A DNA stretch of 64,000 nt. Source: Chelonobacter oris (GTDB lineage: Bacteria > Pseudomonadota > Gammaproteobacteria > Enterobacterales > Pasteurellaceae). Within the stretch, counting starts at the first letter, position 1; every line of letters starts with the position of its first letter. The notes under the pieces are model-generated. The model saw only the letters and a list, made by a program, of their open reading frames with translations. It ran no database searches and was not told the origin of the DNA. The stretch spans positions 1 through 64,000 of the forward strand of contig NZ_JSUM01000014.1 of NCBI RefSeq assembly GCF_000772535.1, read 5' to 3'. Position numbers and translations under genes: made by a program. Positions 37,783-46,380 of the stretch are shown here, piece after piece.

Positions 37783-38535
37783 ATGTTATTAAAAGACAAA
37801 GTGGTGATTATCACCGGTGCAGCTTCAGAACGCGGTTTAGGCAGAGCTACCGCCAAGCTGTTTGCAGAAAACGGCGCAAAAATCGTTATTGCGGATCTCA
37901 ACGAGCAGGCTTCGGTTAATGCGGCAAATGCGTTGCCGGGTGAGGGGCATATGGGCGTTGCGGTTAATGTTGCGGACGAACAACAAGTGCAAGCCGCAAA
38001 AGAGAAAATTCTGGCCAAATACGGGCGAATCGATTCGCTGGTCAATTATGCAGGCATTACCCAACCATTAAAAGTCATGGATATCAAGGCTGAAAATTAT
38101 GATGCGGTCTTAAACGTCAGTTTGAGAGGGACATTGTTGATGTCACAAGCCGTGATTCCGACAATGCGGCAACAAAAATCAGGCAGCATCATTTGTATTT
38201 CTTCCGTTTCGGCACAACGCGGCGGCGGTATTTTCGGCGGACCGCACTACAGCGCCGCCAAAGCCGGTGTGCTGGGGCTCGCTCGCGCAATGGCTCGCGA
38301 ATTAGGTGCGGATAATATTCGGGTGAATGCCATTACCCCCGGTTTAATCCAAACCGATATTACGCAAGGCAAGCTCAGCGACGAACAGACCGCACAGATT
38401 ATTGCCGGCATTCCGTTAGCCCGTCTCGGCAATGCCATTGATATTGCCGGCGCCGCATTATTTCTGGCGAGCGATCTCTCCTCCTATTCCACCGGTATCA
38501 CACTGGATGTCAATGGCGGCATGTTGATCCACTAA
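37783..38535 (+). CDS. Short-chain dehydrogenase/reductase (SDR)
   Basis: 250 aa from ATG 37783 with AGGAGAG upstream. It is a classical NAD(P)-dependent Rossmann enzyme: cofactor motif ITGAASERGLGRATAKLF (two residues longer than the common TGxxxGxG), DLNE after beta-2, NYAG in place of NNAG, and the Ser-Tyr-Lys set ISSVSAQ ... HYSAAKAGVLGLARAMARELG. The C-terminal part, VNAITPGLIQTDITQGKL and DVNGGML, is typical. It is the first gene of an apparent operon with the split transketolase (26 nt to the next start) and an MFS carrier, so it probably oxidises or reduces a sugar or polyol in that pathway. The substrate is unknown. Confidence 0.88.
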   Translation: MLLKDKVVIITGAASERGLGRATAKLFAENGAKIVIADLNEQASVNAANALPGEGHMGVAVNVADEQQVQAAKEKILAKYGRIDSLVNYAGITQPLKVMDIKAENYDAVLNVSLRGTLLMSQAVIPTMRQQKSGSIICISSVSAQRGGGIFGGPHYSAAKAGVLGLARAMARELGADNIRVNAITPGLIQTDITQGKLSDEQTAQIIAGIPLARLGNAIDIAGAALFLASDLSSYSTGITLDVNGGMLIH

Positions 38536-38561
38536 TCCAATACATCCGAACGGGAGTACTT

Positions 38562-39395
38562 ATGACAAAGCAAGATTTATCAAAATTGGCAACCCATGCC
38601 TATAACATTAGACGCTACGCCTTACAAATGGGCGAGGTTCAAGGACAAGGCTATATCGGACAGGCATTGGGATATGCCGATGTATTGGCAACAGCCTACT
38701 GCCATGCCTTGAATTTTAAAGCCGGGGATCCCGAATGGGAAGATCGCGATTATTTTTTACTGTCGCACGGTCATTATGCCATTGCATTTTATGCCGCATT
38801 AATCGAAGCAAAAATTATCCCTGTCAGCGAGCTGGAAACGTACGGCAGCGATGAAAGCCGTCTACCGATGTCCGGCATGGCCACTTATACCCCCGGAATG
38901 GAAATGTCCGGCGGTTCATTGGGGCAAGGGCTGCCTATTGCGGTCGGTATTGCCTTGGGGCTTCGTTATCAAAACAAAAAATCTTTTGTGTATAACTCGA
39001 TGTCCGACGGCGAACTGGATGAAGGTTCGACATGGGAAGCGGCGATGTCTGCGGCACACCATAAATTGGGTAATCTGATCAATCTGATAGATGTTAACCG
39101 CCAGCAAGCCGACGGCAAATCAACCGATATGCTGAATTTTGAACCTTTAAGCGATAAATGGCAGGCATTCGGCTGGTACGTCCAACGTGTTGACGGTAAT
39201 GATTTGGCTGCCGTCGTACAGGCTTTTGACAAAGCAAGAAACCATGAGGGCGATCAACCGCGCGTCATTATCTTCGATACCCTGATGGGCAAAGGCGTTC
39301 CATTCCTAGAACAACGGGAAAAAAATCATTTTATTCGCGTCGATGCAGACGAATGGCAAAAAGCCATTGCTGTATTGGACGAAAGCCAGAAATAG
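38562..39395 (+). CDS. Transketolase N-terminal subunit (split transketolase)
   Basis: 277 aa, equal to the TPP pyrophosphate-binding half of a full transketolase. It shows GYIGQALGYADVLATAYCHAL, YFLLSHGHYAIAFYAALIEA, MEMSGGSLGQGLPIAVGIALG and the TPP/Mg motif SDGELDEGSTWEAAMSAAHHKL, then LINLIDVNRQQADG. It needs the C-terminal subunit encoded 11 nt downstream. Full-length transketolase for the pentose phosphate pathway is normally a separate single gene, so this pair is dedicated to another substrate. Known split pairs work on apulose-4-phosphate (AptAB) and 6-deoxy-6-sulfofructose (SqwGH). Confidence 0.93.
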   Translation: MTKQDLSKLATHAYNIRRYALQMGEVQGQGYIGQALGYADVLATAYCHALNFKAGDPEWEDRDYFLLSHGHYAIAFYAALIEAKIIPVSELETYGSDESRLPMSGMATYTPGMEMSGGSLGQGLPIAVGIALGLRYQNKKSFVYNSMSDGELDEGSTWEAAMSAAHHKLGNLINLIDVNRQQADGKSTDMLNFEPLSDKWQAFGWYVQRVDGNDLAAVVQAFDKARNHEGDQPRVIIFDTLMGKGVPFLEQREKNHFIRVDADEWQKAIAVLDESQK

Positions 39396-39406
39396 GGGAT
39401 ATAACG

Positions 39407-40402
39407 ATGACGAAGAAAAAACTCACCACATCAGCAATGATTGCCTCCATTGCAGAAGAAGGACAAGAAACGATTTCCGCACCATTTGGACATGCCTTGA
39501 GCGAACTGGCCAAAACAAGAGCGGAAATTGTAGGCATGACGGCGGATCTGTCTAAATATACTGATTTGCATATTTTCGCACAGCAATATCCCGAACGCTT
39601 TTTCCAAATGGGAATGGCCGAACAACTTTTAATGGGCGCTGCCGGCGGAATGGCTAAATCGGGCCTAATCCCGTTTGTCACGACTTATGCCGTATTCGCA
39701 ACCCGCCGCGCATTTGATTTTATTCACCAAGTGATTGCAGAAGAAAATTTAAATGTCAAAATCGCCGTCGCCCTTCCCGGTTTAACCACCGGTTACGGTC
39801 CAAGCCATCAAGCGACCGAGGATATTGCCATGATGCGCGGCATTCCCAATATGACAATCATTGATCCGTGTGACGCTTATGAAATTGAACAGGTTGTTCC
39901 GGCAATTGCCGATCACCAAGGCCCTGTTTATATGCGGTTACTGCGCGGAAAAGTCCCCGTCGTACTCAAAGACTACGATTATAAATTTGAAATCGGCAAG
40001 GCAAAATTACTGGAAGACGGCAATGACGTGCTGATTATTTCGACCGGTCTGTTAACCATGAGAGCCATTGAAGTCGCCAAAATATTGAAAAAAGACAATA
40101 TCAATGTTGCAGTGCTTCATTGCGCCACCATAAAACCGCTGGATACCGAAACCATCATCAAGCAGGTCACTCAGTCCGACCGGCTGATCATTACGGCTGA
40201 AAACCATACGATCATGGGCGGATTGGGCGAAGCCGTTGCCAGTCTGTTAATGAGCCGCAATATTCAAGCGAATTTAAAACAGATTGCTTTACCGGATCAG
40301 TTCCTGCACGCAGGCGCTCTACCTACCCTGCATGATCAATACGGGATTTCCTCGTCTGTGATATCAACCAATATCAAAAAATGGCTCGCCGAATCCAGCT
40401 AG
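39407..40402 (+). CDS. Transketolase C-terminal subunit (split transketolase)
   Basis: 331 aa from ATG 39407 (AGGGG upstream); a longer frame overlapping the previous gene is not supported. It holds the pyrimidine domain: GMTADLSKYTDLHIFAQQYPERFFQMGMAEQLLMGAAGGMA with the TPP-activating Glu of the MAEQ segment (broken here), TTYAVFATRRAFDFI, and GYGPSHQATEDIAMMRGIPNMTI. The C-terminal transketolase domain has KLLEDGNDVLIISTGLLTMRAIE and ITAENHTIMGGLGEAVA. It forms the active enzyme with the upstream subunit. Confidence 0.93.
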   Translation: MTKKKLTTSAMIASIAEEGQETISAPFGHALSELAKTRAEIVGMTADLSKYTDLHIFAQQYPERFFQMGMAEQLLMGAAGGMAKSGLIPFVTTYAVFATRRAFDFIHQVIAEENLNVKIAVALPGLTTGYGPSHQATEDIAMMRGIPNMTIIDPCDAYEIEQVVPAIADHQGPVYMRLLRGKVPVVLKDYDYKFEIGKAKLLEDGNDVLIISTGLLTMRAIEVAKILKKDNINVAVLHCATIKPLDTETIIKQVTQSDRLIITAENHTIMGGLGEAVASLLMSRNIQANLKQIALPDQFLHAGALPTLHDQYGISSSVISTNIKKWLAESS

Positions 40403-40415
40403 TCAGACCGCACTT

Positions 40416-40439
40416 CTGCATTGGGGCCGCCCAATGCAG
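40416..40439 (+). other. Perfect 10-bp hairpin between the transketolase and MFS genes
   Basis: CTGCATTGGG-GCCG-CCCAATGCAG, 13 nt after the transketolase stop and beside an uptake sequence (ACCGCACTT). There is no T tract, so it looks more like an mRNA-stabilising or attenuating intercistronic hairpin than a simple terminator. Confidence 0.6.
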
Positions 40440-40562
40440 ATAACGCCTGAATTATCCGAAAGATAACCGGTAAATATTTTACACAGGTATCTCGACAATG
40501 CGCCGAATAATGCCGATACCACACCAAATCAATCCAACGATTGAATAACAGGAGAAAATAAT

Positions 40563-41912
40563 ATGAATACTTATCCTATTCTCGAATTAGAACGCAATAC
40601 CGTGCGAAAGGTGACTCGTCGATTAATTCCGTTTTTATTTATCTGCTTTTTTATCTCTATTCTTGATCGAGTGAACATCAGTTTTGCCGCCTTACAAATG
40701 AATAGCGATTTAGGTTTCTCCAATGCCGTTTTCGGATTTGGTGCCGGCATTTTCTTCTTGGGCTATTTTTTATTGGAAGTGCCGGGCAGCGCAATGATGA
40801 CAAAAGTCGGCGCAAGCAAATGGATTTGCCGCATTATGGTAAGCTGGGGCGTTTTAGCGATCTTAATGGCGTTTATTGAAAAGCCATGGCAATTTTATAC
40901 CGTGCGCTTTCTGCTCGGTGTGGCTGAAGCCAGTTTTTATCCTTGCATGGTGCATTATTTAAGCAGTTTCTACCAAGGCAAACACCATGCCAAAGCGATT
41001 GCGGCATTTATGTTGGCTATTCCGGGGGCAAACGCATTAGGCGCACCACTCTCAACCTATTTACTCGGTTTAAGCGGTTTCGGCTTATCCGGTTGGCAGT
41101 GGATGTTTGTTATTGAAGCGATTCCGGCTATTATTCTGGGAATTATCGCCTATTTTTATCTGACCGATTACATAAAAGACGCCGACTGGCTAAAACCGGA
41201 AGAAAGAACATGGCTGATGCAAACGCTCGAAGCCGAACAAAAAGCCAAACAAGCCGTAAAACATTACACCTTCATGCAGGCACTTAAAGATAAATCCGTT
41301 TTATTACTTTCCGTCGGCTATTTTTTCTGGATGATGGGCTACTACGGCATTAATATGTTTCTGCCTAAAATCTCTAAAACCATCACAGAAACAACAACGC
41401 TAAGTTTACAGAATTTAGGTTGGATTCTAGGCTTGCTCTACTTTATCGCCATGATTGTGATGATCTGGGTTGGCAGCCATTCCGATAAATATCACGAACG
41501 CCGTTGGCACGTTGCGACTTGCTTAACTGTCAGCGCCGTCGGCTTGGTATTGGCAACACAAGTTGCAGAAACAAACGTCTGGCTATCATTCATCTTTTTG
41601 GCCGTGGCATTATGCGGTGCCTTCGGCGCATTTTCACCGTTCTGGGCAATTCCGCCTTCGTTCCTGACCGGCGCCGCCGCCGGCGGAGCCATCGCCCTCA
41701 TCAACAGTATCGGCAATCTGGGCGGATTCTTTGGTCCTTATATTGTCGGCACACTCAGCGACATGACCGGATCGTTTCAAAGTGCGATAACGTTCCTTGG
41801 GGGCAGTATGGTTATCAGTGCGCTTATTATTGTGATCAGCACCAGAAAAGTCGATACCACAATTGCCAAAACGCCTGAAACAACCGTTTTAGAGCGGCGT
41901 TTATCACAGTAA
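40563..41912 (+). CDS. MFS transporter, anion:cation symporter (ACS) family
   Basis: 449 aa, 12 membrane helices. ACS-family marks: RLIPFLFICFFISILDRVNISFAALQMN in the first helix, GYFLLEVPGSAMMTKVGASKWICRIM between TM2 and 3, RFLLGVAEASFYPCMVHYLSSF, and GWQWMFVIEAIPAIILG in TM6. The group (tartrate, D-galactonate, glucarate, hydroxyphenylacetate carriers) imports organic acids with protons. As part of the SDR/split-transketolase operon, after a 160-nt gap, it probably imports that pathway's substrate. Confidence 0.9.
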   Translation: MNTYPILELERNTVRKVTRRLIPFLFICFFISILDRVNISFAALQMNSDLGFSNAVFGFGAGIFFLGYFLLEVPGSAMMTKVGASKWICRIMVSWGVLAILMAFIEKPWQFYTVRFLLGVAEASFYPCMVHYLSSFYQGKHHAKAIAAFMLAIPGANALGAPLSTYLLGLSGFGLSGWQWMFVIEAIPAIILGIIAYFYLTDYIKDADWLKPEERTWLMQTLEAEQKAKQAVKHYTFMQALKDKSVLLLSVGYFFWMMGYYGINMFLPKISKTITETTTLSLQNLGWILGLLYFIAMIVMIWVGSHSDKYHERRWHVATCLTVSAVGLVLATQVAETNVWLSFIFLAVALCGAFGAFSPFWAIPPSFLTGAAAGGAIALINSIGNLGGFFGPYIVGTLSDMTGSFQSAITFLGGSMVISALIIVISTRKVDTTIAKTPETTVLERRLSQ

Positions 41913-42034
41913 TCTCAAATTAGCGTGCAAATATAGCCACTTTTGCACGCTGAATTTTATCTTTGGCAGCACAACGAAATATTATAGTATGGAGCACTAA
42001 AAAATCATTATTCCCTCTCATATAGGATATGAAT

Positions 42035-42943
42035 ATGAGTAACATCAAAAAAGTCGCTATTCCGCCGATTAAATCGATTCAGGCTTTTGAGCAGGCGGCG
42101 CAACTCGGAAGTATCGTCAAAGCAGCGGAAAGCCTGAGTATCACCCCTTCAGCCGTCAGCCATCAAATCGCCGGTCTGGAAAGCTTTTTAAATAAAAAAC
42201 TGTTTTATCGAACCGGCAGAGGAATGATTCTTACGGGAACGGGCGAAAAATATTTAGACGCCATATCCGGCGCACTACACACCATCAATGCCGCCACCAG
42301 TAATATTATTGAAAAACAAGAGAAAGAAATATTAAGCATTCACACCTCCCCCAGTTTCGGCTTGCTTTATTTATTGCCGAGAATTGAAAAATTCAAGAAG
42401 CAATATAATGAATTACAAATTAATCTCACCTGTTCCTATGAAAATATTCAATTTAATCTGGATCAGGTTGATATCGACATTCGGCACGGCCATTTTTCAT
42501 GGAAGAATCTTAGTGTTCTACCGATAAAAAACGAATATGTAACGGTATTGGCACACCCTTCGTTTCTGGCTAAAAATAAGATTAAGTCTCCGGAAGATTT
42601 GTTAAAAAACAATCTTATTTTATCACAAAGTGCGCTCATTCAATGGCCGCAATGGTTCGCACATCACAATATCAATATATCACAAGGGCTGACATATGCT
42701 TTTAGTTTCGACCGCTCTTATATGAGTTGTGAAGCGGCAAAACAAGGGTTGGGACTGATTATTGAAAGTAATTTATTGACCAATTCCTATCTCAAGTCGG
42801 GCGATCTGATTCCCGTCTTTGATGAAACATTCAATATCCCGATTAATGCGCATTATATTACCTTTCCCCATTCACACAAAAAATACACAAAAGTCCAATA
42901 TTTCATTGATTGGTTGAATACCGAATTAAATGCACAGCAATAA
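42035..42943 (+). CDS. LysR-family transcriptional regulator (GcvA-like)
   Basis: 302 aa from ATG 42035; AGGAT is better spaced for this than for ATG 42029. The N-terminal helix-turn-helix reads IQAFEQAAQLGSIVKAAESLSITPSAVSHQIAGLESFL, with the GcvA-like 'LFYRTGRGMILTGTGEKYL' follow-on. A periplasmic-binding-like effector domain spans residues 95-300. It sits 122 nt after the MFS gene on the same strand and probably controls the SDR/transketolase/MFS operon in response to its substrate. Confidence 0.9.
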   Translation: MSNIKKVAIPPIKSIQAFEQAAQLGSIVKAAESLSITPSAVSHQIAGLESFLNKKLFYRTGRGMILTGTGEKYLDAISGALHTINAATSNIIEKQEKEILSIHTSPSFGLLYLLPRIEKFKKQYNELQINLTCSYENIQFNLDQVDIDIRHGHFSWKNLSVLPIKNEYVTVLAHPSFLAKNKIKSPEDLLKNNLILSQSALIQWPQWFAHHNINISQGLTYAFSFDRSYMSCEAAKQGLGLIIESNLLTNSYLKSGDLIPVFDETFNIPINAHYITFPHSHKKYTKVQYFIDWLNTELNAQQ

Positions 42944-42981
42944 AATGAAAGTGCGGATCACTCCGATATGATGATTCTGTT

Positions 42982-43338
42982 TTATTGCGTCAATCGGAAA
43001 CTGATGTCAAGCAGCTCAAAAATCTCTGAATAAGGAACGGAACCGTCTAAAACAATAGACAGCCAATGTGTCTTATTCATATGATATGCCGGTAAAAAGC
43101 CTTTTGCCTGCCGCAGTGAATCAATTAATTCGGGCGGACATTTCAAATTCAGCAGATCTATTTTGCCATCGCCATTCAAACCAATTTTTTGTTTATCCAC
43201 ATCGGCAATCAGGCAAAACCATTTTCTGCTTCCGAGATGTCTGAACACCGCATAACGGGGGAATTTTTTCCATGGATATTCGGCTTCAACGGCATAATTT
43301 GAGGCGATATATTCCAATAAAGCGGTTCGGCTCAACAT
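42982..43338 (-). CDS. MmcQ/YjbR family protein
   Basis: 118 aa, the normal length. Family pattern: YPWKKFPRYAVFRHLGSRKWFCLIADV, LNLKCPPELIDSLRQAKGFLPAYHMNKTHWLSIVLDGSVPYSEIFELLDISF (given in parts). The fold (double-wing or CyaY-like) is thought to bind DNA, but no function is proven. It is separated from prc by a strong terminator, so it needs its own promoter. It is convergent with the LysR gene. Confidence 0.88.
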   Translation of the reverse strand: MLSRTALLEYIASNYAVEAEYPWKKFPRYAVFRHLGSRKWFCLIADVDKQKIGLNGDGKIDLLNLKCPPELIDSLRQAKGFLPAYHMNKTHWLSIVLDGSVPYSEIFELLDISFRLTQ

Positions 43339-43351
43339 TTTCTCTCCGATA

Positions 43352-43385
43352 AAAAAGCCCGTTAACTTTTTAACGGGCTTTTTTG
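43352..43385 (-). terminator. Strong terminator after prc
   Basis: AAAAAGCCCGTTAA-CTTT-TTAACGGGCTTTTT: a 14-bp perfect stem with A and T tracts on both sides. Confidence 0.92.
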
Positions 43386-43388
43386 CTA

Positions 43389-45419
43389 TTATTTGTTTTC
43401 ACCTAAAAAATCCACATAATCGGCAGCAACGTGCTCGGCTTCGCGCAAAAAGAAATCCGGAGCTTCGTAATCTTTAGCCAGATCATCAATATTTTTTAAC
43501 GGTTTTTTACCCTCGGCTTTAAACCTTTCATTCAGGGCTTTCAAACGGCGGGCTTCGTCACTACGGTTTTCATCCTGTCGATTTTTTAAGTTAAGCGACA
43601 GGAATTTGCGTTCAGACCGCTCTTTTTGAATTTCCAGCTCTTTTTCCAAAGCGATAAACTCACGTTCTTGCGCAATCCGTTTTTGATGTAATGGCGTTAA
43701 ATAACGGATAGCCGCGTTCAGCGTCGGCATGACCGTGTAATTTGCCGCCGGCACTTTATCCCACGGCAATGCGTTATCTTCACTGCTTTCTCCCACTTTC
43801 TCGCCATCAATCAATGACGGGAATGTAATATCGGGATCAACCCCTTTAATTTGGGTACTGCCGCCGTTAATGCGATAGAATTTTTGAATCGTGTATTGGA
43901 TAAAACCTAACGGAGACTGATCCAAATCATACACAAAATTCAATGGCCGGCTTTGCTGAACCGTCCCTTTGCCGAAGGTTTGCTGACCTAAAACAATCGC
44001 TCGTTGATAGTCCTGCATCGCTGCGGCAAAAATTTCCGAGGCGGAGGCGCTATAACGGTTGATCATCACCAGCAACGGACCTTGGTAGACTTGTGCACTG
44101 TCCGGATCTTGATGAATGCGAATACGGTTATACGCATCACGAACTTGCACAACCGGCCCGTCGGAAATAAACAATCCGCTCAGAGATACCGCTTCACTCA
44201 AGGCACCGCCACCATTTTCACGCAAATCGATAATCAATGCCTGTACGTTTTTTTCTGCTGCCTGAGCCAGTAATTTGCGCACATCATCAGTCAGCCCTAA
44301 ATAAAAGCTTGGGATTTTAATCACGCCGATATTACGGTTTTCAACTTTATTCACTTCCAGCTTCGCCGCATTGTCCTCGATCCGCACTTTATCACGTACC
44401 AAGCTGATAATTCTGGTCTTGCCGCCTTTGGCGGGCTCGATTTCCAAACGGACGGTCGATCCTTTTTTCCCTTTGATTTTGTCAACGACATCGTCCAACC
44501 GCCAACCGACAATATCTTCGATTTCGCCTTTTTCACCTTGTCCGACACCGACGATTTTATCGCCGGCAGCCAGTTTTTTACTGCGTTCCGCCGGTGCACC
44601 CGGCACCAACGAACGAATCACGGTTTCGTCGTCTTCCGATTGCAGGGTTGCGCCGATTCCCTCCAATGACAAATTCATATCTTCGGTAAAACTTTTGGCA
44701 CTGCGCGGCGACAGATAACTGGTATGCGGATCGATTTCACGGGCAAACGCATTGAGGAATAACTGCGAAACATCGTCCGCTTTGGTTTGATTCAAACGCA
44801 AAATAGCCAAATTATAACGTTTGCGCAATTTTTTCTTGATATCCGACCATTTACTGTTTTTCAAACGTTCGGTAATCACATCATTTTTAAAACGCTGCAA
44901 CCAGAGTTTGTCTAACTCCGCCGTATCCGTCGGCCAAGTCGTCATTTTGGAGCGATCAATCTCAATTTGATCGTCCTCCCCCAAATTCGGTTCCTTGTCC
45001 AATAGGGAGAGCAGATAGACATAACGCTCGTAGCGGCGTTTACTCATCAGATCGTAAGCTTTGAATGCCAACGTCAAATCGCCGGAATACAACCCCTGCT
45101 GTAAGTCTTTATTCGCTTGGCTTCGCAATTCATCTACATCGCTTTGTAAAAAAGTATTGTGGTTATAATCCAGAAAATTCAGATAGCGGGTGAACATCTT
45201 CTCCAGAAATGCCTGATCTAATGCAAATTTGCTGTAGTGTGTCTGCGTTAAACGTGCCGTGACGCGTTTGGTCGCCGTCGCCTGCACTTCGCCCGGTTGC
45301 GGCAAACGAATCTCTTCATACTTAAGATCCGGTTTTACCGCAACAACGGATTGCGCTGTCAATGTCAAGGAAGCAAACAACACGGCAAATAAACCATATT
45401 GCAATTTTTTTACTTTCAT
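43389..45419 (-). CDS. prc: Tail-specific periplasmic protease Prc
   Basis: 676 aa from ATG 45419 (TTG 45425 is too close to the AGGG ribosome site). A signal peptide (MKVKKLQYGLFAVLFASLTL, cut near SVVA) sends it to the periplasm. The N-terminal helical domain is followed by a PDZ domain at about 235-320 (SLEGIGATLQSEDDETVI, VPGAPAERSKKLAAGDKIVGV). The catalytic Ser-Lys pair lies in NRYSASASEIFAAAMQDYQ (about 450) and GQQTFGKGTVQQSR (about 480). It trims C-terminal tails and degrades MepS and FtsI precursors. It follows proQ, as in E. coli. Confidence 0.96.
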   Translation of the reverse strand: MKVKKLQYGLFAVLFASLTLTAQSVVAVKPDLKYEEIRLPQPGEVQATATKRVTARLTQTHYSKFALDQAFLEKMFTRYLNFLDYNHNTFLQSDVDELRSQANKDLQQGLYSGDLTLAFKAYDLMSKRRYERYVYLLSLLDKEPNLGEDDQIEIDRSKMTTWPTDTAELDKLWLQRFKNDVITERLKNSKWSDIKKKLRKRYNLAILRLNQTKADDVSQLFLNAFAREIDPHTSYLSPRSAKSFTEDMNLSLEGIGATLQSEDDETVIRSLVPGAPAERSKKLAAGDKIVGVGQGEKGEIEDIVGWRLDDVVDKIKGKKGSTVRLEIEPAKGGKTRIISLVRDKVRIEDNAAKLEVNKVENRNIGVIKIPSFYLGLTDDVRKLLAQAAEKNVQALIIDLRENGGGALSEAVSLSGLFISDGPVVQVRDAYNRIRIHQDPDSAQVYQGPLLVMINRYSASASEIFAAAMQDYQRAIVLGQQTFGKGTVQQSRPLNFVYDLDQSPLGFIQYTIQKFYRINGGSTQIKGVDPDITFPSLIDGEKVGESSEDNALPWDKVPAANYTVMPTLNAAIRYLTPLHQKRIAQEREFIALEKELEIQKERSERKFLSLNLKNRQDENRSDEARRLKALNERFKAEGKKPLKNIDDLAKDYEAPDFFLREAEHVAADYVDFLGENK

Positions 45420-45527
45420 CCTCAATCCCTAAAATATCCTGATTTTTAACATAAGCCGAAAATAAACAAAACACCGCACTTTAACCAAATGCGATGCTTC
45501 GAAACTCAGCAAATAAGTGATAACGCC

Positions 45528-46214
45528 TTATTCTGCATTATATAAATGTTCAAAGGCGACATTCAGCAACATGCCGCTTTGCAACTGAACCCTGGCAGAA
45601 TCTTTCATGATATCCAGAATTGTCGCTCGGTTGGCTTTTTCTGCCAGTTTGACGTTAACCGATTGTCCTTTTTGCAAGGCGTCCGCATTGACCGGTGTCA
45701 ATTTCGGCATTTCCTTGTGCGGTTTGTTTTCCGCTTTCACCGCACTTTGTTGTTTTCCGACCGATTTCACCGGACGCACCGATTTTTTAAACTCGGCCGG
45801 TTTTTTATCCGCTTTATCTTTGTCGGCTTGTTTGGCTTTGGCAGCAGCACGCAGTTGCGCTTTGCGTTGCGCCACTCTGGCTTTTGCCTGCTGCAATTGT
45901 TCGGCGGCATGATCGGCGTGCTCTTGTTCCAACACGCCGCAACGGTTTCCCGCCAGATCGACACGCTCCGCACCGGCTTTGCAACCATGCAAATAACGCC
46001 AGTTGGAGGTGTATTGCCGCAATGCATGGCGCAATTGGGTTTTACTGACTTTTTCGTCATCTTCAAGTGCGGCGGCAAGATCTTGAAAAATACCGATTTT
46101 AAGTGGCTTGGTTTCCCCTTCCAAACTGAAGCAGAGCGGAAACTTTTGTGCAAGATAAGCAATAATCTCTTTACTATTGCTGAGTTTTTGTTGTTCTGAC
46201 TGTTGTTCTGACAT
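45528..46214 (-). CDS. proQ: RNA chaperone ProQ
   Basis: 228 aa, typical. The N-terminal FinO-like RNA-binding domain (residues about 10-125) has EIIAYLAQKFPLCFSLEGETKPLKIGIFQDL, the RHALRQYTSNWRYLHG stretch and R-VDLAGN. A basic, Ala/Lys-rich linker follows (about 125-175), and a Tudor-like C-terminal domain ends LEKANRAT-type ILDIMKDSARVQLQSGMLLNVAFEHLY. It binds structured sRNAs and 3' ends of mRNAs. It precedes prc by about 110 nt and is divergent from letA. Confidence 0.95.
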   Translation of the reverse strand: MSEQQSEQQKLSNSKEIIAYLAQKFPLCFSLEGETKPLKIGIFQDLAAALEDDEKVSKTQLRHALRQYTSNWRYLHGCKAGAERVDLAGNRCGVLEQEHADHAAEQLQQAKARVAQRKAQLRAAAKAKQADKDKADKKPAEFKKSVRPVKSVGKQQSAVKAENKPHKEMPKLTPVNADALQKGQSVNVKLAEKANRATILDIMKDSARVQLQSGMLLNVAFEHLYNAE

Positions 46215-46380
46215 GAAATTATAAATTCCCGAATCGTATTATCAAATTCTTGTATCCACAAGAAACCAATGCCACAAGAAACTAAAATGATAGGGGCATA
46301 GTCTAGCGTAATTTTTGATTGCTTGACAACATAAACCGCACTTTTCTCACACAATCGCCCCTGTCAAAGCGCAATGCGGC

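Noticed and set aside
37783-41912. D-apiose pathway assignment (aptAB-like transketolase)
   Set aside because: Only the split transketolase fits; apulose kinase, isomerase and a sugar ABC or PTS importer are missing, so I leave the substrate open.
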